This document shows positions 21,308 through 33,733 of a DNA stretch of 64,000 bases, piece by piece. Origin of the DNA: Phyllostachys edulis (taxonomy: Eukaryota; Streptophyta; Magnoliopsida; Poales; Poaceae). How positions within the stretch are numbered: the stretch's first letter is position 1; the number at the start of each line of letters is the position of its first letter. The translations under genes and the position numbers were made by a program. The notes under the pieces were generated by a model that ran no database searches, was not told the DNA's origin, and was given only the letters and a program-made list of their open reading frames with translations. Where the stretch lies: assembly GCA_036346405.1 (NCBI GenBank), contig CM070558.1, positions 124,001 to 188,000 on the forward strand, read 5' to 3'.

Positions 21308-23902
21308 GTAGCAGCGTCTCTACGGTATCCACACATCCAGGGGTGAAATACCGTACGCTGGTGTGCTAGCACCAACGCGCACAGTAGGGCCTTCGGGAAG
21401 ATAGTGGCTAAGGTTTTGGTGGAGCAACTCACGTACGTCCCAACAACCCCATGCATCCCCTAATAAAGAGCCCATAACGGGTCCTATCTGAACTCGTTTG
21501 TTCGAACCCGTTAAGTGTGTGACCTTGTAGGTTCACGCGTAATCGGTTGTGACTCGGAAACTTCTTTCCGACTACGACTCGTTAGCGGTTTCTAGTAGGA
21601 CATAACGATTCCCGAATACACAAATATTATATAGGATGAACCTTATGGAATATGATCTGCAACTAGATCCTTATCACTTAAGACCAGCTCGTATCTCCAT
21701 ACGACTAGTTCATATTTAGTTACAACTATTTCGTAACTCCTTACAACCAGTTATTGATCATGTCTGACCAGTTTATAACTAGTCCGTATATCTATACGAC
21801 CAGTTCGTATCTGGTCGGACTGAACGACCCGTTTGTGTATTCTCCCTTTGCCTCACGATATTTGGTTGAACTCCAGGTGAGATATTTTGTCATCCATAGA
21901 TTGTTCAATACTTTCTTGATCAAGTGACAGATAACTTCATGTGGTCGACTCTTCGACCACTAGTGGCACGGTCATGCACTTTCTTTATCCGACCACATCG
22001 AGGGGCCTAGAGATATCTCTCCTGTTATGTTAGGAGGGGCAAATCTCATATCCGACCAGTCACATACCTCTGCATATTTCATAGCATACCCGAAAACTAC
22101 ATTTATAATTACCCAGTTCTGGAGTAGCGTTTGGCAACCCATAAGTGTACTATTACACATGTAGAAAACCATGTTGATATCAAGTCTAAGGATCATACAT
22201 CATCATTACTTAAGACCAACTGATGACACATAAAATCACAACAATCTCAATAGTGTCTCAAGGTGGGTCAATCCAACACCATGTTAGAACATGTGTTCAC
22301 ATTATTGATTCGATATCCTCATATCCATGGCCGGTGAAACATGGTCATTAATCAATACATGTGCTGGTCGATAAGTTACTAGTGTTCCGACCAGTAACAT
22401 CCGACTAGGGATATATTCAGAATGACATCATATAAGTTAAAGAGCTTCACCAACAAGTCACATACTTGTCAATCTTTATAAATGACTGTAACATCAGAAA
22501 ATACGGGCATATTTTCAAATGAAAATGTGATCTTTTAAAAAATTTGATGCATTCTTTTGTCATTCAATTTTTTTGGATTTTCATTGAAGGTTTTGTTTGA
22601 TTTAAAAACCTAACAATCAATTTTTTTTGGAAACATAAACCTAATAGATAAATAAAACAAATTGAAATGAAAAAGGATAATTAAAAATCAAACTTAGCAT
22701 AATTGCACTGAATATAAAAGGGGAATTAATTAAAGCATGTTTTGTAAACTTTCCACAAATCAAATAATGAAAATACAAGCAAATAGAAACTTGAAAGATT
22801 TTTAGAGAAAAATATAAAATGAACAAAACCCTTAAAAAATTTCACAATAATCTACACTGTGTCACAAGCCTTTCTAAAACTTTTCATGATTTTTGGAGGT
22901 CGGCATCTATGCTTAAAAATTCACTAAACCCCTCAGCCTTTAAGGTTTTATGGAAAACCTAATTTCTTTTCCCTCCTCTCGCTGACAGCCCGACCCCACC
23001 GCCAGGCTTCGTCCTCCACGCGCGCGGCACAGCACAACGCCAACTCACTGAACGCCATCGCTGGCTCTGCCGAGCCCATGCCGAGCGCCAATAACCTGCC
23101 CACCGTTTTGGTCGCGCCCGCGGTTTCGCCGCACCCATGCCCTGCTTTTGCCCGACCAGTGCCCATCCCTGCCCGTACACCCGAGTGCATCGCCGTCGGT
23201 GCCCGCACTCCCCCTTGTGATCTCTCCGCCTCTTGCCTATATAAGGCAACCTAGAGCTCTCTCTACCCCCTTCCCATTTCCCTATCTCCCTCTCCCATCT
23301 TCTCTATTCCTCCACCGAGCTCGAACTCCAGAGAAAAGCTTAAGCCGTTTCGCTCGACACGCCACCACGTTGCCGCTGGCACTTTGATGACCCCCACGCC
23401 TTGCTAACCGCATCAACATGTGTTCCAGGCCACCAAGGCACTTTCCCCTCATCTAATTTTACCTTTCATTCGTAGGAGCTATCCGGCGACTCCTTCCCCA
23501 TTTCCAGCCAAGAGTGCCAACTCCACCGCCACGTCATCTCCGGTGAGACCCAACTCGATTCCTTCCTCTCCGAGCACTACCCTACCTTCCTTAAGCTCCC
23601 CCGAAGGTTATTCGCGTTTTCCTTTTCTTAGGTCACCGCCGCCGTGTGGAGCTCCCCTCGTCGCCGCTTGTCGGCTTCACCAGACCATCTCCGACTAGCT
23701 CCCTGATCCCTCTTCTCTCCAGTAAGTTTCTTATCACCCGTAGATACTCATGCGTGCTTCGGTTGGGAGGAAGCGTTGCCGGAACGCTGAAGTCGCCGTA
23801 GTCCTGAATGTCACCACTGCTCATCAGCGTTGCGCCGCTGCTGTGGTTCGTCTTGGTCCTCGTCGTTGGTACCCTTGGGACCGCCTACCTCGTGGGGGTT
23901 CC

Positions 23903-24614
23903 TGTCGACGATTGAATCGCCGATCTTATGAAAATGAAAGAGGAAAATGACGTGAAATATCCTGGGATGGAATGGGGGCTGCTCTTTATTGATATGAACT
24001 GGATTTACAAGACCTGACTAGGCACTACCCTAAATACACTGAAGTGAGGAATGTTTAACTAAGTAATCAGGCTTAGACTCTAAGTCTAAGACTGACTATC
24101 TTGCTTCTAATTCCACCGCTTAGGCTTATGTGTTTGTCTTCTCCTGTTCTGTTGTTTTTCGTCTTTTGTCCCCGTCCCTTCGTCTTCTGCGCTCCACCCT
24201 TAAATAACTCCTAAAGAGGTGGCAGTTACTTCTGGAGAAGGCGTCCCTGGTGAAACATTACGACTGGTTGGAATGGTAAGGCAGTTAATAGTGTGCCAAC
24301 TTCCTTGCGGTTGTCTGTGATATGCTTAACCGTAGGGTAGTTAATTGCCAGTGTCTCAGGATTATACCATCGCATGGTTTGGAACATATAACACATGTTC
24401 CATTCATCATACGGTAAGAAATGCTAGTTCATAGCTTTTCCGAGCAGCTACCTGGACGGAGCCTAGGCACAAAGCCTTGTCCGACCAGGGTACCCATCGT
24501 GTAACCTCTGGAATCCTCACGACCAGTGAGGTCGTTAGTCTTAGGGGTTACGACCATGAAGACGTATGGTCTTTTATGTATTAAATTAATACATAGAGGT
24601 TTTAATCCTCGTCA
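23903..24614 (-). mobile_element. 712 bp solo LTR nested in the Tekay-like LTR
   Basis: Termini are TGTCGACGATTG and CCTCGTCA on the plus strand, flanked by a perfect 5 bp duplication GTTCC (23898-23902 and 24615-24619). On the minus strand it starts TGACGAGGAT, like the LTR at 5783, and has a weak TATA (TTATTTAAGG) near 24200. Its putative U3 (about 24510-24590) carries GGTCGT/ACGACC words. Confidence 0.88.
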
Positions 24615-24619
24615 GTTCC

Positions 24620-26684
24620 ATTTTGAGCATCGCCGCCCACCGCCTTGGACTGGTTTGCCGGCGACGAGCGCAGACCGTGAGGTGCCCTAGCTGGTCTATT
24701 CTGTCTGAAGCAAACACGAATTGTAGCAGGGTAATTAATACCCAAATCACAGTTGTAAGGGTTAAGTAATGATTAAGAGTTTAAATCTGAGTTAAGTTAA
24801 CGTTGTGAGTCAATGACTTGTGGACCTGCGAATAGAAATCAAGGAGTATTAATGCTCTAAGTTTCGTGTTGAGTCACTGACGCACGGGCCCAAGATCCCC
24901 AAGATCATTAAGTGCACAGTGGACTCTAGTCCATGGACCGGTGGACCGAGCGTGTAGACTTTAGTCCATACACTATTTCCTAGACCGAGTCACTAACAGT
25001 GGGTCCTACTTGTCAATAAATAGATTTCCTTTAGGGAAAAAATAAAAAGAAAAGAAAATACATAAGGACCCACATGTCATTCACTGAACATTTTTTGGTA
25101 GAAAATAAATCAAAAAGAAAAAGAAAAGGCTGCGGGTCCCACCTATCAAAGAGAGAATTATCTCTTCCTTTTCTTTTTTGGAATTTTCAAACCGAACCAA
25201 ATTAAAACCTTAATAAATTTTGCATAAAAACTCCAAATAAGATGAATATTTTTTATAAATTCATATAAAATCATGCTCTACCTGAATATGCAAAAAATAT
25301 TTGGATTTTGTTACTATTGGAATTATTTTGCCTTATTTAATTCGTTTATGGTTCTTTTTGGAATAGACGTTGATTTCTTGAACGACCAACCATCCTCCTA
25401 CTCAGAATAACTAGATCGAGGCAAGCACCTCCTTTGATAATGTTGATCCTACTATTTTAATTACTATATTTCTTTTTGCAAAATCTATTATGCATGTGTC
25501 ATGTGTGTATGTTTGATGAAAAATTCTATGTTTGGGTTGACGGTAGTTGTATATCCTATTTGATTCATGAATCTCCTTAATATATTGATACCCTTAATGT
25601 TGTAGCCATTAGGATATTGGGTAGGCAATATATAATGTCATTTGAGAGTTTCAAGTGAGATTATCGCACAAATGCTTAATATAGCGGTGGTTTTCCCAAA
25701 AAGCTATAAAAGGATAATATGATAAACATGAATTTGGGAGATTTATGAAAAATATCCAGAGGAGTGTACCTCTGTTATTTTATACAAAAATAAAATGAAA
25801 AACCTAGTTTTCGACGCGGACGAGTTATATCATATTTTGAGAAGAGTGAGATATGAGTCTTACTAGTAGATAGTGGGAGATTCTTGCCTAGATCAATTAA
25901 GGACCGAGCGCCAGCAACTTCAATCTAAGTCTAAGCGTACAACCACATGTGCTGGTGTGGGACAGCCTTAGCTAATTAAATTATCGAGATCTAGCCTTGC
26001 ATGAGGGGTAGGCAGTAGACGTGCGAGTATGTTAATTGTTGACATAACGACGAATGCCTCATTGAGACAGTGGTGTCCCTAGGTGAAGTGAGGGTAAACA
26101 TTCGACATGCTAAGTGCAAGGTTAGGGATAAATGATGTAAAGGCTTCGACATGTGCTCTAGACTGCTTACCAAAGGTAGTGAGCGGTGGTATCGACAGAT
26201 GCCGAATAAACTAGAGAATTCGTGTGCTGTGGGTAAAGTTATACACCTATGTAAAATGTAAATCTATTTAAATAGCTGTGCTCGCGGTCATGAGCGTTCT
26301 TAAACTGTTGATTTAATAGGTATAGTCTTGGTTTTCACAAAGAAATGTTTCTTGTTGGAAAACGAGGGAATGGTTTATGATTTATATTTGAGTTGATTGC
26401 GTTAGACCTGGAGGTCTTAGTCGTGATATTTAATGATGAATACATTGCCATGGGGACATGCTTATGATTCAGGTGATGACACATCTGGCAATAGCTTTTG
26501 AGTTTTGTTGAAATTGTGGTTTTCAACAAGTGACAGCTAAATCGGTTATACCGCAGTGTGGAGCGGTACTACCGCATCGAGGTAGTACCGAGTGGTTTGT
26601 TGCGGTTCCAAAATTCCAGTACGTGTGTTTTGGGGTCTTTGAGTTCTTTTGGAAAGCGGTAGTACCGCAAGGCATGTGGCGGTA
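24620..26684. other. Interior of the Tekay-like LTR, no gene
   Basis: AT-rich to mixed sequence with no conserved ORF. The right end (26545-26684) begins an array of GCGGTA/TACCGC palindromes that resumes at 31688. Confidence 0.6.
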
Positions 26685-26689
26685 GTACT

Positions 26690-29600
26690 TGTGAGGCCCC
26701 CGGGGTATTTAGCTTGTAATGCTTAGTCTTCCAATTGACCCTAGCATCACAAACAAAATATCCCGTGCCTCGGGACAATGTGTACCTCCCAGAAGTGCGG
26801 TACACACACCCTTTTACAAAATCATGCATCAATTCCATACAAGCACAAAACTGAAGCAAGAACTTAATTAAACAAAAGACATACATAATAGAGTTCTTAC
26901 AAAAGGGGGGGCCGACCGGCCAAATCACAAGCTAAAGAGCTAAATAAACAGCGGAAGCAAAAGCCATAAGATGGCGATAAACAAAAGCCATACGGTTTGC
27001 CTTTAAGCCCACAAGGCAACCGACCAGGCCGCCAGCTAGTCGTCAAAGTCAAAGTCCATCTCACGATAGTCGATCCCTTGGGGATCAACCTCCTCTGCAA
27101 CAATTAATTAAGCAAACCAAATGAGTACAAAAATGTACTCGCAAGACTTACGTGTAGTGTAACAGCCTATACATATGCTACATGCAAGCTTAATCAATGG
27201 AGAAGGCTCTAGGTTCATTTTCAGCATAAAGCAAATTTTCATTTGCAATAATGTAATACATTTAAAGAAATTTTTGCAATCTATTTTTAATGTTCAAATA
27301 ACAGCGAGTAACAATAGATAAATGACAACAACAACCTGGATGTGGCTAACCCAATAGCCACCACAACATTAGCATGAATTACCCATTCATACCACCCACA
27401 ACAAGTTTTAATTAAAAGGTTATAGTCTAGTTCTTGCACGACCTTACCAAGCATGTCCATAACCTAGGACGAGGCTATTCGAATAGTTTGAACCCTACAG
27501 GGGTGTACCAATGTACCCACACGTCAGACCGCTTTTTTGCCATAAGATTAAGCACACTACCTTTGGTATGTCGACACGGCTAAGTCCTACGAGACATTTC
27601 CAATGGATTGTGCCAATTAAGAGTCGCACGTATGGGGGTTATCACCTAGCGGACCGCCGTTACGGGCTCCCACTAAGGACCCACACGAAGAGTAGGATGC
27701 ACCAGCCCAGCCTAAGCAACTGCAGGTGCTCCCCTCCTTTCCCAAACACAAATATTTTTCTTTACAACAACCACCAGCGACTCATTAATTAACACCCCCC
27801 AAAGTACTTAGCCAAGAGAGGTCCCATATCCCCCTCGTGTGGTTAGCACGCAATAATCGCTTGGCTTAGTAACACAAGTAGACTTAGGCACCATTCCAAT
27901 CACACCCAACAGATAACACCATCATCCATTGTGCCCAAGTCGATAACAATTTGTTTTCAGTTTTGACTTTACAAATTAACAAAGAACAAAGTGCTGGACA
28001 TAATGAAATAATAATAAGATTTGTGTGATCAAGATCATCGACTAAGTCGATGACCGCCCAATTCTACCGGTAGCTAAGCATTTCTAAGCATGACATCGTA
28101 AAGACAATAAAAGAGCATAATTCAATCACCGGGCTCTAATTCACTGGTGAGATTAATAACTTATGGTTAGTGGCAGGGGATAACAATTTAAGGGCAACCA
28201 TGCAATAGGAATAGCTATCTCTAATCGGGAAAATTAACTTTGACACAAAAGCATGCATACATACAATTTGTAAACAAAGTATTAGACTTTAAAAGTAATG
28301 GGATTGATATGATCAAACTGCTTGCCTTGCTGGAGATGCTCAATATGCTGCAGAGGATCACTCTCGTAATCAACGAACTCGTCAGCACCGAACGAAAGAA
28401 CGAAAAGAACTGATAAGAATGAAGAACACCGAAAAGGCTCAAAAAACAACTTCCACCAAAAGCCATGAAATTTTTACAGCAGATAGAGCATGATTTTTAA
28501 AGAATTTAGCAATAAGAACCAATTGATTTGGATGCTCAATGCTAAAGTTATGGCCAAAATAATTTCAATGGGTTGGAAAAATTTGAAAAATTCATCTCTG
28601 TCTTGTTCATCCGAAATTAAATTTTTGACACAAATTTCCAGAGAGGTGTTGCACCTAAAATTTTTAGGGTAAATAGAGCACCTCATGAGATGAACAGCAC
28701 AATTTGATTCACCTCATTTGGAGTTAGGATGCATTTTCTATGATTTTTCAAAAACATGAAAAGAGCATAAAACAAATGCAACCTTAAAACTTTTAGAAAC
28801 CCTAGCATGCCTAAAACCTATTTTACAAACAAGCTTACTAATAGAGGAAACCAACAAAGTTGATTTCACTCAAAAAGGAGCTACAGAGAATTACTTATGC
28901 ATTTTTCAAGTTAAATGAATTTTTAATGCATCAAATAAACCTAAACAGGAATTAAATCTACTAACAAAATTTTCTGGAGCAAAACTAAGCTTTGAACCAT
29001 TTTTAGATTAAAGCTTAGTTAAAACCAGAACTAACAAAATTTGAATCAACCGAAAAGGGGTTAAAAAGAAATAGTTATGCAATTTTGAAGCTTAATACAA
29101 TTTTCAGTTTACAAATAAAGCTTATCGGGTTTTTAAACAAACTTACTCAAAGCGGAAAACATGGGCCGTTGAGATTAAATCCAACGGCCCACGCGAACGG
29201 AGCACAGCGCGCGCACGGAGGCCCAACAGAGCCAACCGTTGGATTTGATCCAACGGTCCATGCGCGAAGAGACGTCGGACGGTCCGAACGTTCACGCGAA
29301 CGTGGACCTTTGATCTAAAGAGGGATGGCTCAGATCAAGGTGACGTTCGGACGGTCCGAACGTTCCAATGAATCTAAGCCGCAGATCAAGAAATGGACGG
29401 CCAACGCTATGGGGAGGTCCGGGGGTCCGAAGGTCCCACAGATCTCGACCGTAGATCAAGAAATGAACGGCTGAGGTTCGGTGGTCCGAACGTTCATAGC
29501 GATCTAGATCGTTGGATCTAGATTGGACGGTGAAAGTTCAGTGGTCCGAACGTCCCACACGATCTAAGCCGTAGATCAAGAAATGAACGACTGAGGTTCG

Positions 29601-31687
29601 GTGGTCCGAACGTTCCAACGAATCTGGGCCGTTGATCTCAAAATCGACGGTCCACGATGATCACAGCGTTGCGCACGCTCCCGAGAGGGTTTAAAGATGC
29701 GGGCCCCACTGTCAGTGGCACTTTAGGCCCGGTTAAGACCGTCATTAATTACTAAGCAGTGAATAACAAAGATTACACAATGATTAGTATTTAATGAGCC
29801 AAAACAAGGTCTTAACGACAACGGCACAGTGACTGTGCGCGCGTCCGACAAAACCTGAGAGCAAGGATTGGCTCACCGCCGGCGACTCCGGTCACGGCGG
29901 CGCGAGCTAAGGGCATGAATGGGTCCGCAATAACGTTGTGCACCCACTGGGCCCACTCTCGACGGCGGCGGCAGTCTAGAACGCCGGCGAGCCGGAGAGA
30001 GGCGGCAGTGATAAACACGGCCGAAAGACAAAAAGCAAAAGAGCTCTGCAGCGGTTCAAGATAGCTAGTGCCCAAGCTTTCTAGGGACTAACAAGAGCTA
30101 CCTTAGCGCTGGAGAGGAACAGAGGTGGCCGGAGCAGCTCCGGCGATGAAGGACCTTGCCGGCACCGAAGAAGACGAAGTGGAGAAGATGGCCTGAGCAA
30201 AAAGAGCACAACCAGGTGGTAGGGTTAGCTCCAAAATAGCTCAAGGATGGTCCATGTGCAAAGAATTGAATAGAGGAGCACCTTACCGGAGTTGAGGAAG
30301 AAAGGGGATGAACTCGGCCGAATTTGAACAAACCCCAAATTTGACAATCTCTGTGAATGTCAAACAAAATTAAGTTAGGGGAAATGCTCAAAAAGGTTAG
30401 AGAGACCAGGTGAAGCAAAAAAGAAGAGCAAGGGGACCACTAGAGTACCGTCGGCGACAAGGAGCTTGAGCGGCCGACAATGGCTGATTTAGGGCTCTCG
30501 GTGATTTGAGCACAAATACACAGAGAGGGAGCTAGGGTTTGCAAGGAGTGCTTAAAGGAAGCTAAGGAGGAGCTCGGGGGCCTTTTATAGCCGAAGGAGC
30601 AAAGAAGAGCAACGACAACGCTCCACGGGTGGTTAAGCCTACCATGGAGATGCTTGAGCGACGGGAGTTGGTGGAAGGAGACTTTTGGGGGTGAAGCTCT
30701 GACCCGCATTAAATGAGCTGCGGCAAGGAGCCGTTGAAGGATGCAAGGGAGGTGACCAGGCGCTGCTGCCCACTCCATGGCGCTCTGGCGCGCACGAGCA
30801 TGACGAAGAAGATGACCAGGAGGCGAGGGCCCCACAAGACAGTGAGAGGAGGCAAGGTGGCTCGGGCTCTAACAGGACGAAAAGGGTTGAGTCCAACCAA
30901 AAGGCATGGACCCAAACCAATTGATGGTTAGATCAGAAAGGAACGGCCACGATTGAATCTCACGTTCGGTGGGTTCCAACATTCCCAAGCAATCCTAGCG
31001 GTCCAATCAAAGATGGATGGCCACGATTGCGAGCGCGATTGGGTGGTCCGAACGGCCCACAAGATCCAGATCGTTGAAACGAGATCCAACGGTCCACAAG
31101 CACGAGCCACTTTGAGTGAGCCCAAGCTGTAGTCAGTTGGTTGGGTTCAACCAAGAACAAAGGTTGGGCTCGAGTCTGACTTGAGTCCAACAGAAGTTTG
31201 ACTAGGGTTTTGAAATAAGCTGAAAACTTTGAGGGATTTTTAGAGATAGCAAACTAACTCCAAAAATTCTAAAATTTTAACTGGAGATTCCTCACTCTAG
31301 GATAAACCTTGTATAAATTTTCCAGAGGTTTTTATGTAGAGAATTTTTCTCCAAAAATTTCAGAAGGCTTGTTCTAGGGTTTGACCAAGAGTCAAACTGG
31401 TTTGACTGGCCTCCAAAAATTATCAAATAATTTCTAAAAATTATAAAGTTTTTCAGAGGAGTCACACAACATCCCTAGAACCAAGGAAAAATATTTCCAA
31501 GGGTTGAACACAAGATTCTCAACAAGGAGGTCATGACTTTAGTTAATTAGAGATTTAGGTTTTTGATTTCCCACAATTCCTTTACAAAAATTACAGAAAA
31601 ATTCAAAAACTTCAAGATGCAAGAAAAGTTTTAATTTTTTCTTATTTTCTTACATTTGAAACACATACCCAGATTTGGGATGTTACA
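26690..31687 (-). mobile_element. 5.0 kb Tekay/Del-like solo LTR nested in the outer LTR, minus orientation
   Basis: Plus-strand edges are TGTGAGGCCCCCGGGG and GGGATGTTACA; on the minus strand it therefore starts TGTAACATCCC and ends CCTCACA. Flanks GTACT (26685-26689) and GTACC (31688-31692) are a one-mismatch 5 bp duplication. A minus-strand TATA box (CTATAAAAGG) is at 30581-30590. The reverse complement of about 27100-27170 has the typical GAGTACATTTTTGTACTC motif of this group. The left 300 bases match 63033-63380, a second copy of the family. There is no gag-pol; ORFs inside are low complexity. Confidence 0.82.
29261..29640. repeat. Minisatellite of about 60-74 bp units built on GGTCCGAACGTTC
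   Basis: GGTCCGAACGTTC-like words recur near 29281, 29355, 29424, 29485, 29545 and 29604, each followed by GATCTAAGCCGTAGATCAAG-like text. Spacing shrinks from about 74 to 59. Related words occur at 30960-31090 and in the LTRs at 61080-61250 and 62490-62690. Confidence 0.75.
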
Positions 31688-32060
31688 GTACCGCACCACG
31701 GTTGTACCACATGGAGGTTGGCGGTACGTATTTTTCAGATCGCATGTTTTGAGAGTTTTGAACTTGCATGGAAAACGGTAGTACTGTAGCTTGGGAGCAG
31801 TACGACCGCAGGTCGGTAGTTCCGTTTGTTTCCTGGCGGTACGTAAATTCCAGAGGTCGTGTCTTGAGAGTTTTCATCTCACATGGAAACCGGTAATACC
31901 GCAAGATGGTTGGCGGTAGTACCGCGTAACGGTATGACCGCAAGGTTGCGGTATGGATTTTCCAGAGAGCTTGTTTTCAGGAGTTTCTGACTATCTTGGG
32001 AATCAGTAGTACCGGTGTGTATGGAGCGGTACTACCGCAGTGCGGTAGTACCGGCCCTAA
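31688..32060. repeat. GCGGTAGTACCGC palindrome array, right part
   Basis: Words such as CGGTAGTACCGC, GCGGTACTACCGC and GGTAATACCGC recur at irregular 30-60 base spacing. The left part is at 26545-26689; the nested solo LTR has cut the array in two. Confidence 0.75.
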
Positions 32061-32173
32061 CATGGAGGTACGACCGATTGTGCTCTGGTTGTCCGTCGCT
32101 TTCGGGATTTGGCTAAGAGTTAGTTTAAGATCATGAGTTTTAATATGTTGCATGATGCATGATAGTGTTTATG

Positions 32174-32191
32174 CGTGTGTGTGTGTGTGTG
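32174..32191. repeat. (GT)n microsatellite
   Basis: An uninterrupted run of nine GT units within the outer Tekay-like LTR. Confidence 0.95.
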
Positions 32192-33733
32192 AGCTAATGT
32201 TGGTCAAGTTGGAGAACTTGTGCCAGGATATGTGTTCTTTGATTTTTGCATGTGCAGGTTGGGCGTGAAGACAATCATAGTCGGAGACGAGGAGGACCCG
32301 GACTAGGATGGGGAGATCTGAGGTCTAGGAGGTCGTGGATGCCATGAGATGATTGGGCTTGCGCTGGAGCACGTGGAGATCAAAGGTTGTTGCTGCTGCG
32401 TGGAGGAGCTCCTGGAGGCTTACTACACGTGAAGAGATATGAAAGGAGCTCCATATCTGGAAGTCTTAGAGATATTGAAAACCCGTGTCTAACAGGGTTT
32501 TGGGTTCTTTGTTCTCAGTAGAGATAGAGTCTGCGTCCATGTTGTGAAGGACATGATCAGGACTCTAGGGTATAAATAAAGGAGGGGTTAGGTGCTAACC
32601 CTACGGCTTTAGAGGTGGTTTTGTCCGAGGCTTTTGAGAAACTTTCTCGTAGGCTTGTTACGTGACTTTTTTGTGAGAGCTTGAGAGGTCTTCCATGGAA
32701 GGTTTTTGAGGGGTGTCTAAGAGCACCTTGTAGACACAGATCAAAGTTTGAGCAATACAAGTCAGATCTATTCTATACTGTCTCAGGAGCATTGTGTTGT
32801 TGAGGTTCTCTAGGAGGTTCCCGAGGAGGTCCTCGAAGAGGTCCTCAAAGAACTTCTCAAGGAGGTTGTGAGAAGCTTTGTGCACAGATCAACGTTTTGA
32901 ATTAGAGGTCAAATCGCTACAATCATTGACCCCCCCCCAATCGACGATCCTACAGATTGCCATGATTATGGTTAAAAAGGAATTGTGGCTCGCAGTCAAG
33001 GAGGGTTGTGAGTTGTTATTATTATTATTATTATCCATTCGATTACTTACTTACTATCATGTATCTATTTAGCTGTTTTTTAAACTTTTGTTGCAAAATA
33101 GTACATATGGATATTGCAAACAAAATTTGCTTATTGCTGAAAATAACTTGTAGCTTAGCGCCTCACCTCTTGTTAGCCTTGCATCTATATAAACTTTGTG
33201 ATACACTACATGTCTTGCTGAGTACGCATTGTACTCAATCTTGCTTAAATTGTTATTCATAGTATGAGGAAGAGCCTACGCTAGACGACACTTTCTTCGC
33301 ACCCAGAACCAGAGGGTTCGGTGATGGGTCTATCTAGGCCTTGTTTCTTGTCGGTTGCCTAAGGGTTATGGATGGGCATGCCACTGGAATTTGTTACTTT
33401 TACCACTTTTTACTTCCGCTGCTATTTTATTACTCCGTTGATACAAGTTTTTATTTGGCCGGTCGGCCAGTGGTGTAATAACTTTAATCGCTTAAGTCAA
33501 TTACCATTTTGCTTTACTTTGTATATGTGAATGCCAAATGTTGTAAATATATGTACTAGCCACTGATCATGAGACTAATACGGTACACACATAGGGTCTT
33601 CGGGTATTCCACGCTCGAGGGGGTCTAACAATGATAATTCATCCAAGGAACATAATAACATTTATTCTATAACTCATAAATATAGACATGATACAATCAT
33701 CTCTATAATTGTCTCTAGGGCATATCACCAACA

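Larger units (their letters stand above)
22487..33630 (+). mobile_element. Tekay/Del-like gypsy solo LTR, plus orientation, with further insertions inside
   Basis: It starts TGTAACATCAG and ends GGGGGTCTAACA. The flanks ATGAC (22482-22486) and ATGAT (33631-33635) differ by one base, a plausible 5 bp target duplication in the Angela LTR. A plus-strand TATA box (CCTATATAAGGC) lies at about 23236-23247. Near the right end, GCTGAGTACGCATTGTACTC (about 33217) is a phrase typical of Tekay-type LTRs. Subtracting the two nested elements leaves about 5.4 kb, long for an LTR, so other unseen insertions are possible. No gag-pol is present. Confidence 0.7.
21308..33733 (-). mobile_element. Angela-type LTR, truncated and split by a nested insertion
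   Basis: Bases 21308-22486 match the middle of the solo LTR at 13745 (for example CTCTACGGTATCCACAC and CTTTGCCTCACGATAT). Bases 33631-33733 match its terminal part and end GGGCATATCACCAACA. The 11.1 kb between them is a separate insertion. The left end is missing, so no target duplication is expected. It is more diverged than the copy at 13745. Confidence 0.85.

Noticed and set aside
13745..22486. Angela LTRs at 13745 and 21308 as an LTR pair around the host gene
   Set aside because: The 13745 copy has a perfect AATCA duplication and is therefore solo; the other is truncated and much more diverged.
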